DNA of 64,000 nucleotides from positions 186,001 to 250,000 of the forward strand of contig NZ_JAMBPP010000008.1 in NCBI RefSeq assembly GCF_023369855.1, written 5' to 3'. The translations under genes were made by a program, and so were the position numbers. Shown here in pieces: positions 34,078-42,457 of the stretch. Numbering within the stretch: position 1 is the stretch's first letter; every line of letters begins with the position of its first letter. The notes beneath the pieces were generated by a model. The model was not told the DNA's origin and did not search any database. It saw only the letters and a list, made by a program, of their open reading frames with translations. This stretch comes from Actinotalea alkalitolerans (GTDB taxonomy: Bacteria > Actinomycetota > Actinomycetes > Actinomycetales > Cellulomonadaceae).

Positions 34078-34762
34078 GAGCGCTCGTCGCCGAGCGCGCG
34101 GGACGATCATACCCGGCCCGGCGCGGTGGTCCCATCCGCATGCCGTTCGCGCGTCTTCAACGTGCGCGCTCCACCCGATCCGCGCGAGATGGGTCGGCAG
34201 GCCCAGGTTCGGCCGCCTCTCGCCGGACGCCAGCGTCCACATATTCTGTCCACAGCCCTGTGCGTTCCGACGCTCTCGCGGTACCCAGCCTGTGGATGAC
34301 GCTGTGGAAGTCCTCGAAGGTCGAAGAGCTCGGGCGAAGTCCTTGCGGGGCGTCGTCGGGCAGGGCTACAACTTGACGAACGGAACCGGAGGGACCGGGT
34401 ACCACCAGGGAGACCTGGGTGGGTGCCAGGAACCGAGGGACCGGAACTGACCGGAGAACGATGGGCCATCTCGGCGGGGCGACCTGCCGGGCCGCGGACG
34501 GCACCGCGGGAGCCCGCACGGACCCGGAAGGTTCGATCGTCACGACCTGCCGACCCGGGGGAGACCTCAGGTCGGGGGTCGGCCGCACCGCCACCGCGGG
34601 GGCCGTCGTCACCGGGCAGCCGGAGGCACGGTCGGACGGTCACAGCAAGGCCCCCCGGACGCTTACTCCGAGGGGCCTCTGCTGTGTCCGGGGCCGGGTG
34701 GACCCGGGCTCGCCGGGCCCGCCCCCCGGCTGTCCGACCTCCGGTCGGCGACCGGCGTCGCC
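34078..34762. other. 685-bp region without a confident gene
   Basis: A minus-strand open frame (34157-34612, 151 codons from a GTG) is proline- and arginine-rich with no ribosome-binding site or recognisable family, although its second half (FEDFHSVIHRLGTARASERT) could be coding. Next to the ABC genes, 34648-34678 holds a hairpin. Nothing else is evident. Confidence 0.4.
34648..34678 (-). terminator. Hairpin downstream of the ABC exporter operon
   Basis: AGGCCCC and GGGGCCT pair as a stem with a 17-base loop, 85 bases after the stop of the minus-strand permease gene. No U-tract follows. Confidence 0.45.
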
Positions 34763-35530
34763 TCAGATCGCCTCGGCCCGCCCCCACCACCACGCGGTGG
34801 CGACCGCACCGCCGAGCCCCACGGGCAGCGCCAGGAGCAGGTGCGGTACCCCCACGGCCGCCGCCGCCTCAGGCCCACCCATGCCCGCCCACAGACCGGG
34901 GGCGGCGTAGGGGAACCAGGTGCCCGCGCCGGCGACCGTCACGATCTGCGTCACCACGACGATGCCCAGCAGCCCGGCGATGCCCGGCAGGTAGCCGCGG
35001 TGCATGCTCGCGACCAGTGCGAGCGGGAGGGACAGCACCACCATCAGCCCGCCGACGACGAGCGTGCGCACCACCCCGGCGACCATCCCCTCGCCGGGGG
35101 CGCCGACGCCGGTCAGCACGCCCAGCGGCACGGCGATGACCACGGTCGCCACGCACAGCCCGAGTCCCCAGCCGAGCAGCACCGTCGCCTTGGCCAGGGC
35201 GATGTCCCGCCGGGCGGTGGGGATCGCGAACAGGGAGCCGAAGGTGCCGTCGGTGAACTCGCGTCCGAAGGACCAGCAGACCACCACGCCGACGGCCAGC
35301 AGCACCCCGACCGAGAGCACCTGGCCGATCATCGTCAGGTAGGCCTCCCAGCCGGTCCCGACCAGCATCGGGCGCACCTTGGCCGCCATCTGGCTCTCGC
35401 CGTCGGCCCGTGCCACCGCCATGAAGGCTGCGCCCAGCGCGGGCACCCCGACCGCCACAGCGAGGGCCGCCACGCGCGGGGCGGTGGCGCGTCGCAGCTT
35501 GAGGACCTCGACCTCGAGGGCTGCACCCAT
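34763..35530 (-). CDS. ABC-2 type transporter permease
   Basis: The 255-residue protein has six hydrophobic segments and the general form of ABC-2 exporter permeases: an N-terminal cytoplasmic start (ALEVEVLKLRRATAPRVAAL), then long membrane helices such as LSVGVLLAVGVVVCWSFGRE, with the FTDGTFGSLFAIPTARRDIA loop typical of the family. It pairs with the ATP-binding protein encoded just upstream; the two genes overlap as TGATG. The substrate is unknown. Regulation is probably by the TetR protein encoded first in the operon. Confidence 0.85.
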   Translation of the reverse strand: MGAALEVEVLKLRRATAPRVAALAVAVGVPALGAAFMAVARADGESQMAAKVRPMLVGTGWEAYLTMIGQVLSVGVLLAVGVVVCWSFGREFTDGTFGSLFAIPTARRDIALAKATVLLGWGLGLCVATVVIAVPLGVLTGVGAPGEGMVAGVVRTLVVGGLMVVLSLPLALVASMHRGYLPGIAGLLGIVVVTQIVTVAGAGTWFPYAAPGLWAGMGGPEAAAAVGVPHLLLALPVGLGGAVATAWWWGRAEAI

Positions 35531-36309
35531 CAGGACACCTCCGCGACGGGTTCGGGCTCGCGCGGGTCCACGCCCTCAGCGGCGTAGACCATGTCGAAGA
35601 ACTGGCGCTCGAGGTCGGCGCCCTGCGGGGGCAGCGTGCCGATGACCGCGCCGCGGTGCATCACGGTGATGCGGTGGGCGATGCGTGCCATCTCGTCCAG
35701 GTGGTGGCTCGAGACGAGCACACCGACGCCGCGACCAGCCGCTTCGACCAGGTGCCGGCGCACCCGCAGCACTCCCGCGGGGTCCAGGGCGTTGGTCGGT
35801 TCGTCCAGGACGAGCAGCGACGGTCGGTGCACGACGGCGCAGGCCAGCCCGACCCGCTGCCGGTTGCCCAGGGACAGGGTGCGGCAACGCCGCCTCGCCC
35901 AGTGCTCGAGGGCGAGGTCCGCGATGACCCGGTCGGTGGCCTGCCGGGCCTCGTGCGCGGGCAGCCCGCGCAGCCGGGCCGCGGCGCGCACCGTCTCGGT
36001 CACCGTGAGCTCGGCGTACAGGAAAGGGCTCTCGACCAGGTGCCCCACCCCGCGCCAGGTCGCCGCCGGAGCGTCACGCACGTCCGTGCCGTCAGGCCCC
36101 AGGTGCAGGGTGGCGCGCCCGGAGTCGGGCTGCAGCATGCCGAGCAGCAGGCGCATCAGCGTGGTCTTGCCCGCGCCGTTGAGACCGACCAGGGCGTGGA
36201 TCTCCCCGGCGGCCACGCGCAGGTCCACGCCGGTGACGGCCGGCTCGGTCCCGAAGGCCCGGGCCAGGCGGTGCGCGCGCAGCAGCGACGACGGGTGTGC
36301 GGTCGTCAT
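35530..36309 (-). CDS. ABC transporter ATP-binding protein
   Basis: The 259-residue protein has Walker A LVGLNGAGKTTLMR, a signature region reading LSLGNRQRVGLA in place of the usual LSGGQ, Walker B LLVLDEPTNALDP and the switch His in VLVSSHHLDEM. It is the cytoplasmic motor of a drug- or lantibiotic-type exporter with the downstream permease. ATG 36309 overlaps the TetR stop as ATGA and has a GGGAG upstream; the longer open frame into tetR is a shadow. Confidence 0.9.
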   Translation of the reverse strand: MTTAHPSSLLRAHRLARAFGTEPAVTGVDLRVAAGEIHALVGLNGAGKTTLMRLLLGMLQPDSGRATLHLGPDGTDVRDAPAATWRGVGHLVESPFLYAELTVTETVRAAARLRGLPAHEARQATDRVIADLALEHWARRRCRTLSLGNRQRVGLACAVVHRPSLLVLDEPTNALDPAGVLRVRRHLVEAAGRGVGVLVSSHHLDEMARIAHRITVMHRGAVIGTLPPQGADLERQFFDMVYAAEGVDPREPEPVAEVS

Positions 36310-36908
36310 GGCAGGTCTCCCGGCGGTGGATCGTCGACAGGTGGTGGAACGTCGACAGGTGGTGGAGCGAGCTGGCCCAGGGCGCTCGCGAGGCGCGCGC
36401 CCAGGGGTTCGCCGGCGTCGTCGGACCCCCAGTCGAGCAGGGCGGCCATGATCGCCCCGAGGCAGGCGGCGGCGGCGACCCGCGCCTCGAGCCGCGGCAC
36501 CCCCTCGCCGGTCAGGGCCGTGACGATGACGTCCTCGGTGCGCTGGGTGTTCTCCCACGACCGCGCACGCAGCCCGGGGTGGTCGGCGATCAGGGAGATG
36601 CGCGCGCGGGTCTCGGTGTCGACCGGCTCGGGGGCGGCCGACCATGCCGCGAGCAACCCGCGCCGCACGCGTTCGAGGGTGGGCAGGTCGGAGGGCTGGG
36701 CGACGACGGCGTCGGCGACCAGGGGGTCGTAGGGGTCGTCCAGCAGCACGGACTCCTTGGTCGGGAAGTGCCGGAAGAACGTCATGTGCGAGACGCCCGC
36801 GGCGTCGGCGATCTCGGTCACGGTGGTGGCGTCGAAGCCTCGGGCGAGGAAGAGCTCGAGGGCGCACGCCTGGAGGCGGGCGCGGGTGATCTCCGTCCGT
36901 GAGGCCAT
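36306..36908 (-). CDS. TetR-family repressor of the ABC exporter
   Basis: The 200-residue protein has the TetR N-terminal HTH ([20 protein letters not shown], then [20 protein letters not shown]) and a helical ligand domain; the last 30 residues are proline-rich with a repeated PPPVD motif. ATG 36908 lies eight bases from a perfect 17-bp palindrome, so the protein very likely represses its own operon of tetR and two ABC genes. Ligand unknown. The palindrome is also 77 bp upstream of the divergent dcd gene. Confidence 0.88.
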   Translation of the reverse strand: MASRTEITRARLQACALELFLARGFDATTVTEIADAAGVSHMTFFRHFPTKESVLLDDPYDPLVADAVVAQPSDLPTLERVRRGLLAAWSAAPEPVDTETRARISLIADHPGLRARSWENTQRTEDVIVTALTGEGVPRLEARVAAAACLGAIMAALLDWGSDDAGEPLGARLASALGQLAPPPVDVPPPVDDPPPGDLP

Positions 36909-36915
36909 GGGAGCA

Positions 36916-36932
36916 ATGTTAGTCACTAACAT
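36916..36932. promoter_or_regulatory. TetR operator palindrome
   Basis: ATGTTAGTCACTAACAT is a perfect inverted repeat of eight bases around a central C, placed just before the tetR start codon. Outer flanks (GAGCA and CGCTC) extend the symmetry partly. This is the expected binding site for the adjacent repressor. Confidence 0.8.
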
Positions 36933-36995
36933 CGCTCCCGAGCAAGGAGCCGGACCGTCCCCCGACATCCCGCACCGTCGACACCCGGCGCCCGC

Positions 36996-37001
36996 TACCG
37001 T
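36996..37001 (+). promoter_or_regulatory. -10 box for leaderless dcd transcription
   Basis: TACCGT ends seven bases before the GTG of dcd, and no Shine-Dalgarno precedes that GTG, so transcription probably begins at or next to the start codon. Confidence 0.5.
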
Positions 37002-37008
37002 GGCCTGC

Positions 37009-37584
37009 GTGCTGCTCTCCGACCGTGACATCCGTGCCGAGCTCGACTCCCACCGCATCGCGCTCGACCCGTACGAGCCGCTGATGCTCCAGCCCTCGAG
37101 CATCGACGTCCGCCTGGACCGGTTCTTCCGGCTCTTCGACAACCACAAGTACCCGTTCATCGACCCCGCCCAGGACCAGCCCGACCTGACCCGCCTGGTC
37201 GAGGTCGACGGCGACGAGCCGTTCATCCTGCACCCCGGGGAGTTCGTGCTGGGCTCCACCTACGAGTCCGTGACCCTGCCCGACGACGTCGCCGCGCGCC
37301 TCGAGGGCAAGTCCTCGCTAGGCCGCCTGGGCCTGCTCACCCACTCCACCGCGGGGTTCATCGACCCCGGGTTCACCGGGCACGTGACCCTCGAGCTGTC
37401 CAACGTCGCGACCCTGCCGATCAAGCTGTGGCCTGGGATGAAGATCGGCCAGATGTGCTTCTTCCGGCTCTCCTCACCTTCGGAGCACCCCTACGGCTCC
37501 TCGGCCTACGGCTCGCGGTACCAGGGGCAGCGCGGCCCCACGGCCTCCCGCTCCTTCAAGGGCTTCCACCGCACCCAGGTCTGA
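37009..37584 (+). CDS. dcd: dCTP deaminase
   Basis: The 191-residue protein is a full-length Dcd: start [20 protein letters not shown], the central [18 protein letters not shown], the catalytic [20 protein letters not shown] and the C-terminal [10 protein letters not shown] then YQGQRGPT. It deaminates dCTP; many actinobacterial enzymes also hydrolyse the product to dUMP (bifunctional Dcd-Dut), supplying dTMP synthesis and keeping uracil out of DNA. A gene for tRNA-Gly lies next to dcd in other actinobacteria (recollection); here a TetR/ABC operon separates them. Confidence 0.95.
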   Translation: MLLSDRDIRAELDSHRIALDPYEPLMLQPSSIDVRLDRFFRLFDNHKYPFIDPAQDQPDLTRLVEVDGDEPFILHPGEFVLGSTYESVTLPDDVAARLEGKSSLGRLGLLTHSTAGFIDPGFTGHVTLELSNVATLPIKLWPGMKIGQMCFFRLSSPSEHPYGSSAYGSRYQGQRGPTASRSFKGFHRTQV

Positions 37585-37637
37585 GCAGGTCTCCCACAGG
37601 GCAACCTGTCCGAAGCATCCCGGCAACACACCCGACC

Positions 37638-37643
37638 TAGGCT
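37638..37643 (+). promoter_or_regulatory. -10 box for a leaderless hypothetical gene
   Basis: TAGGCT ends six bases before the ATG at 37650; there is no Shine-Dalgarno. It follows the same pattern as dcd. Confidence 0.45.
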
Positions 37644-37649
37644 CGACCC

Positions 37650-38732
37650 ATGGCGCTCCCACTCCTTGACCCCGACGACCCCGACGCCACCGGGCGACAC
37701 CTGCTCGCGCTGCCCGCCGACATCGGGCACGACGAGGTCGAGACCCTGGCGATCAGCCGGTTCGCCCGCGCGACGTGGGAGGTCGTGCCGACCACCGCGG
37801 CCCCGCGCGCCACGGGTGGCGCCCGCGGCCTGCGCACCCCGCACGCCGCCCCGGGGGTGCTCCGGCTCTCCCGGCACAGCACCCTGCACGGGCCGTACAC
37901 CGTGGACCGCGGCATCGCCACGACCCTCGGGCTCCCCACCGCCGCAGGTCAGGCCTACCTGCTCCACGCCCCGGTCGAGCGCGGGGACAAGCCCTGGCCC
38001 GGAGGCGGTGACCGCGACGGCCTCGCCCGCGCCTTCCCCGACGGCCTGCCCGTGCGTGACGAGGAGCGGGTCGTCACGTGGTTGCTCGCAGCCGCCCGGC
38101 GCCTGGGCGGCGCGGTGCGCACCGCCCCCGTCCACGGCGGTGTTCCCGCGCTGCTGATCCCCGACCCCGCGGCCGCGGTCGACCTGACCGTCTACACCGA
38201 CATCTGGCTCGAGCCCGAGGCCGCGCTGACCGTCATGCGCCAGGCAGTGCCCCGCGCCCAGCTCAACCTGCCGGCCGTGCCCTGGGCCGGTCCGCCACCC
38301 GGGACAGGGCAGCAGGTCGTACCCGGCACCGAGTCCATGGATGGAGTCCGACGGCGTGACCTGCACCGGCGGGCCGACGACCATGACATCGAGGCGCTGA
38401 CCAACGCCGCACCGATGAACGCCTACGCGGTGATCGCCGACCTCGACCTGGACGGGATCATCTCCCTCGAGATCGGGGGCGAGACGACCCTGCCGCCGAT
38501 GATCGCCGCGTTGCCCTGGGCCTCGCAGGGCGCCGTGACCTACCGCGTGCGCTGGGAGCCTGCCGATGTCGAGGAGCTCGAGGCCGAGCGTCCCTCGTTC
38601 AGCCACCGCGTCGCGCGCGGGCGAGCCAGCCCGCTGGTGATCGCCGTGACCCGGGCCGTGCACCGCGCGGTGGCCGGGGAGATCGCCGACGCGATGGACT
38701 TCCTGGTGGACCCTGCCGACCTCCAGGCGTGA
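37650..38732 (+). CDS. Hypothetical protein, 360 residues
   Basis: No family was recognised. The protein is soluble, with no signal peptide or membrane segment, and probably alpha/beta: it starts MALPLLDPDDPDATGRHLLA and includes APGVLRLSRHSTLHGPYTVD near the first third. It resembles conserved unknown proteins of actinobacteria in composition. The gene stands alone, 65 bp after dcd on the same strand and followed by another unknown gene after 56 bp. Transcription is probably leaderless. Confidence 0.75.
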   Translation: MALPLLDPDDPDATGRHLLALPADIGHDEVETLAISRFARATWEVVPTTAAPRATGGARGLRTPHAAPGVLRLSRHSTLHGPYTVDRGIATTLGLPTAAGQAYLLHAPVERGDKPWPGGGDRDGLARAFPDGLPVRDEERVVTWLLAAARRLGGAVRTAPVHGGVPALLIPDPAAAVDLTVYTDIWLEPEAALTVMRQAVPRAQLNLPAVPWAGPPPGTGQQVVPGTESMDGVRRRDLHRRADDHDIEALTNAAPMNAYAVIADLDLDGIISLEIGGETTLPPMIAALPWASQGAVTYRVRWEPADVEELEAERPSFSHRVARGRASPLVIAVTRAVHRAVAGEIADAMDFLVDPADLQA

Positions 38733-38788
38733 GGAGCTGATCGCCGGGGTCCCTGTCAATCTGCGCCCAGCGGGGCGATGATCGGGAG

Positions 38789-39715
38789 ATGAGACGGACG
38801 AAGGAGTTCGACGAGTTCGGGCCGTGGGTCGACGAGGTCACCGCCGCCGAGGACGTCCCTTCCCTCTACCGGGACCACCGGCTCGACCTCGCCTCGGCGC
38901 AGCTGGTGCTCAAGGTGCCGCGGCGCATCTCACGACGCGACGCCAATCCCGACATGGACCTCTACGACCACCTCGTGGTCGCCGGCCCGCAGGCGCTGAC
39001 CGTGCTCTCACGTCGATCCTCGACACCGGGGTACGACGTCAGCGAGGTCCCGTACTCCCGGGTCGCGAGCCTGAGCACCAGCGTCGAGCTGCTCGACGGG
39101 CGCCTGACCGTGCACGACGTCGAGGCCGCCACACCCGGCCGCGCGGCGGTCGCCTTCCGGTACAACAGCGTCTCGCAGGACGCCATCGAGCGGCTGATGC
39201 GCATCGTGCGGCGCAGCGCCCAGCCCGGCGGTGAGCCCGCAGTGGTCGACGGTGGCTCCTACCTGGACCTCGACCTGCAGGACCTCGGCCCGCACGACGT
39301 CGCCCTGGTGACCGCGCAGCGTGAGGTCGTCACCCACGACCCCCAGCTGGCCGTGGTGGCCGTGCACCCCCGCACCGGTGTCCCACGCCGCACCGGTACG
39401 GCCCGGGGGCTGCTCGACGTGCTCCGACCCGCCACGCTGCACGCCGCGGTGGTCATGGTCGGGCCCGACGAGCTGCACGTGCTGCACCGTCGACGCTGGC
39501 TCACCACGGGACGTCGCCCGGTGCACTCGGTGGCCCAGACCGTCGTCCTGGTGCCCCGGGTGACCGAGACCGTGGTCCGCGAGGACGAGCGGTGGAGCGA
39601 GGTGCAGGTCATCCAGGTCACCTCGGGGCGTTCGGCACGCGAGATCCCCGTACCGCAGGGCTCCGCGAGCGGCGAGGCGATCACCCGCGTGCTCGGGGCG
39701 AACGCCGCGGGCTGA
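38789..39715 (+). CDS. Hypothetical protein, 308 residues
   Basis: Not recognised. The sequence suggests two beta-rich repeats: one around LDLASAQLVLKVPRRISRRD and LYDHLVVAGPQALTVLSRRS, and a second around LGPHDVALVTAQREVVTHDP and VVMVGPDELHVLHRRRWLTT. This could be two PH-like domains, but that is a guess. There is no signal peptide or transmembrane helix. It ends three bases before the convergent Fe-S oxidoreductase gene. Confidence 0.75.
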   Translation: MRRTKEFDEFGPWVDEVTAAEDVPSLYRDHRLDLASAQLVLKVPRRISRRDANPDMDLYDHLVVAGPQALTVLSRRSSTPGYDVSEVPYSRVASLSTSVELLDGRLTVHDVEAATPGRAAVAFRYNSVSQDAIERLMRIVRRSAQPGGEPAVVDGGSYLDLDLQDLGPHDVALVTAQREVVTHDPQLAVVAVHPRTGVPRRTGTARGLLDVLRPATLHAAVVMVGPDELHVLHRRRWLTTGRRPVHSVAQTVVLVPRVTETVVREDERWSEVQVIQVTSGRSAREIPVPQGSASGEAITRVLGANAAG

Positions 39716-39718
39716 CCC

Positions 39719-42163
39719 TCAGGCTGTCGGCCCGGCCGAGCCCGACGTCGGGCCGCGGTCCACCGAGTCGAGCAGCAGCAGGGCCACGTCGACCACCTCG
39801 ACCGGGGCGGCAGGCTCGCCGTCCGGCGCCTGGGCGTCCGTGCCCGCTGCTGTGCCCGTGCCGGAACCCTCGGTGCCGGGACCAGGCTGGGCGGCGACAC
39901 CGTCGGTGAGCATCACGGTGCAGAACGGGCAGCCCGTCGCGATGGTGCGGGCCCCCGTCGCGATGGCCTCCGCGGCCCGGTCGGTGCCGATCCGGGTGCC
40001 GGTGGACTCCTCCATCCAGACCCGTGCACCGCCGCCGCCGCAGCAGAACGCGCGCTCCTTGGTGCGCGGCATCTCGGTGAGGGTCACCCCGGGCAGTGCG
40101 CCGATGAGCTCGCGCGGCGGGGTGTAGATCTGGTTGTGCCGACCCAGGAAGCACGGGTCGTGGTAGGTGACCAGGGTGTCGGCGGTGCCACCGTCACCGG
40201 TGCCGTCGCGCTCGGCCGCCGGCACGGGGGTGAGCCGACCCTCGCCGACCAGACGGTCCAGCAGCTCGGTGTGGTGCACCACCTCGAACCGGCCACCCAG
40301 CTGGGGGTACTCGCGGGAGATCGTGTTGAAGCAGTGCGCGCAGGTCACCACGATCCGCTGCGCCCTGGCCTCGGTCAGCACCTCGACGTTGGCCTGGGCG
40401 AGCATCTGGAACAGGAACTCGTTGCCGGCCCGGCGGGCGGGGTCACCCGTGCAGGACTCGCCGTCACCGAGCACCGCGAAGCTGACCCCGGCGATGCTCA
40501 TCAGCTCGGCCACCGCCCGGGTGGTGCGCCTGGCGCGGTCCTCGTAGGCCCCCGCGCAGCCGACCCAGAACAGGTAGTCGACCTGTGAGGCGTCCTCGAC
40601 GTCGACCCCGACCACGGGCACCTCGAAGGGCAGACCGACCGCCCAGTCCAGCCGCTTGCGGGCCGGCATCCCCCACGGGTTCCCCTGCTTCTCGAGCTTG
40701 GTGAACATGGGGCCCAGCTCGTCGGGGAAGGCGGCCTCCATGAGCACCTGGTTGCGGCGCATGTCGATGATGTGGTCCACGTGCTCGATGTCCACCGGGC
40801 ACTGCTGCACGCACGCCCCGCACATCGTGCAGTCCCACAGGGCCTGCGGGTCGACGACGTCGCCGACCAGCGACAGCACGTCCAGCCCGGCGTGGCCGTC
40901 GGCGGCCCCCGGGTCCGTTGCGCCGCGCGAGAGGCCCGGCAGCGGGACGTGCCCGGTGGTCGAGGTGTGCCCGGCCGGGGCGGTCGAGGCGTTGGCGGCG
41001 GGTTGCAGGTAGGGGGCGCTGGCGTAGGCGTGGTCACGCAGCGCCATCACCACGAGCTTGGGGGACAACGGCTTGCCGGTGTTCCACGCCGGGCACTGCT
41101 CCTGGCAGCGACCGCACTCGGTGCAGGTCGAGAAGTCCAGCAGTCCCTTCCAGGTGAAGTCCTCGATGCGTCCGACGCCGAGCCGGGCGTCCTCGGGGAG
41201 GTCGTCCAGGGCGTCGAAGTCCACCGGCTGCCCACCCGCACGCACAGGGGGCACCGGACCCAGGGCCGGGCCGCCGTCCACCTCGCGCCGGGCCCACAGG
41301 TTCGCCACGGCCAGGAACCGGTGCCAGGAGATGCTCATCGCCGGGCGCTGGCCCACCACGACCATCCAGGTCATCGACGTGAGGATCTTGAGCAGGGCGA
41401 CCAGGACGATCGCGGTCTCGAGGGTCGTGCGGCTCAGGGCGGTCAGCCACTCGCCGTACCAGAACGTCAGCGGGAAGTGCAGCGGTGTTGCGAGCCCGGC
41501 CTGGCCCGCCACCTGCGCAGCGACCTCATCCCCCGACCCCACGACAGTCCACCACTCGTCCGCGGCCAGCGCGTACTCCAGCCCCCGCAGCGCCAGCACG
41601 CACAGGATGACCGCGGCGATGATCAGCTCGACGAAGTACGCCTGCCCGGCGTTCGACCCGAAGAACCTCGAGCTGCGGCGCCCCGGTGCGGGGGCGCCGA
41701 CCTCGGGCTCGACGCCCGCGACCGGGGTGGCCGCCTGCGCCCCGCGGCGGGGGTGCTCGCGCTGACGGACGACGACCAGCGCCACGATGCCCAGCAGGCT
41801 CGCCCAGGCGAACAGCTCGATGAGCCACTCGACCGGCGGGAAGTGGCCGATCAGCGGCAGCGCGAAGGACGGGTCGACCAGCTGCCCGTACCCGCCGAGC
41901 AGGGTCACGAACAGCACCGGGAAGCTGACCATCACCACCCAGTGCGCGACCTTGACCAGCGGTCGGTGCTGGAACCGGCCGTGGCCGGTCATCTCGCGCA
42001 CCACCAGCCAGGTGCGCCGCAACCGGTGGGTGGTGCGCTCGGGGGCGGGGCCACCGCGCGCGACGGTGCGCACGATCGCCCGCAGGCCCGCGGTGAAGAC
42101 GGTGACCCCCACGACGGTGGCCGCCAGGGCCATGACCAGGGCGATGATCCGGAGGGCGTCCAC
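39719..42163 (-). CDS. Membrane-bound Fe-S oxidoreductase (heterodisulfide-reductase-like)
   Basis: The 814-residue protein has N-terminal membrane helices (VVMVSFPVLFVTLLGGYGQL and others over about 270 residues) resembling a nitrate-reductase-gamma/HdrE-type domain. Two 4Fe-4S sites follow, CTECGRCQEQCPAWNTGKPL and CTMCGACVQQCPVDIEH. Two CCG-type cysteine domains come last, the final one with YHDPCFLGRHN and FCCGGGGARVWM. Such proteins transfer electrons between quinones and soluble donors; the partner here is unknown. GTG 42163 is chosen because TACCGT (42170-42175) lies six bases upstream, giving a leaderless start. The C-terminal tail of about 60 residues is low-complexity. Confidence 0.88.
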   Translation of the reverse strand: MDALRIIALVMALAATVVGVTVFTAGLRAIVRTVARGGPAPERTTHRLRRTWLVVREMTGHGRFQHRPLVKVAHWVVMVSFPVLFVTLLGGYGQLVDPSFALPLIGHFPPVEWLIELFAWASLLGIVALVVVRQREHPRRGAQAATPVAGVEPEVGAPAPGRRSSRFFGSNAGQAYFVELIIAAVILCVLALRGLEYALAADEWWTVVGSGDEVAAQVAGQAGLATPLHFPLTFWYGEWLTALSRTTLETAIVLVALLKILTSMTWMVVVGQRPAMSISWHRFLAVANLWARREVDGGPALGPVPPVRAGGQPVDFDALDDLPEDARLGVGRIEDFTWKGLLDFSTCTECGRCQEQCPAWNTGKPLSPKLVVMALRDHAYASAPYLQPAANASTAPAGHTSTTGHVPLPGLSRGATDPGAADGHAGLDVLSLVGDVVDPQALWDCTMCGACVQQCPVDIEHVDHIIDMRRNQVLMEAAFPDELGPMFTKLEKQGNPWGMPARKRLDWAVGLPFEVPVVGVDVEDASQVDYLFWVGCAGAYEDRARRTTRAVAELMSIAGVSFAVLGDGESCTGDPARRAGNEFLFQMLAQANVEVLTEARAQRIVVTCAHCFNTISREYPQLGGRFEVVHHTELLDRLVGEGRLTPVPAAERDGTGDGGTADTLVTYHDPCFLGRHNQIYTPPRELIGALPGVTLTEMPRTKERAFCCGGGGARVWMEESTGTRIGTDRAAEAIATGARTIATGCPFCTVMLTDGVAAQPGPGTEGSGTGTAAGTDAQAPDGEPAAPVEVVDVALLLLDSVDRGPTSGSAGPTA

Positions 42164-42169
42164 GCGCAC

Positions 42170-42175
42170 ACGGTA
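42170..42175 (-). promoter_or_regulatory. -10 box for the leaderless Fe-S oxidoreductase gene
   Basis: On the minus strand TACCGT is followed by six bases and then the GTG start at 42163. No Shine-Dalgarno is seen. Confidence 0.45.
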
Positions 42176-42457
42176 GCCGCAAGGCCCCACGCGTCGTGCC
42201 GGTGCGCGGTACCGGCTCGAGACGCCCGTCCGACGGACCCGGGGGCGGGCACGCCGGTTCGCTCGGTAGGATCACGACAGTCCGCCGTCGCACCCCCGCC
42301 CTTCCTGCTCTGACGTCCCGCGTCGTGGCACGGGTGGGTGCGTGCCCGAGACACGGATGTGTCTTGACAACTCTGCACCCCTCGGCCGGCGCCTGAACCT
42401 CCGGGTTCGGGTCCGCCACCCTGACCGACCGACCGCCCTCGACAGGACGGAGCGGAC

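Noticed and set aside
34157-34612. 151-codon minus-strand frame beside the tRNA
   Set aside because: GTG start without ribosome-binding site, proline-rich first half and no family; left as non-coding with a note.
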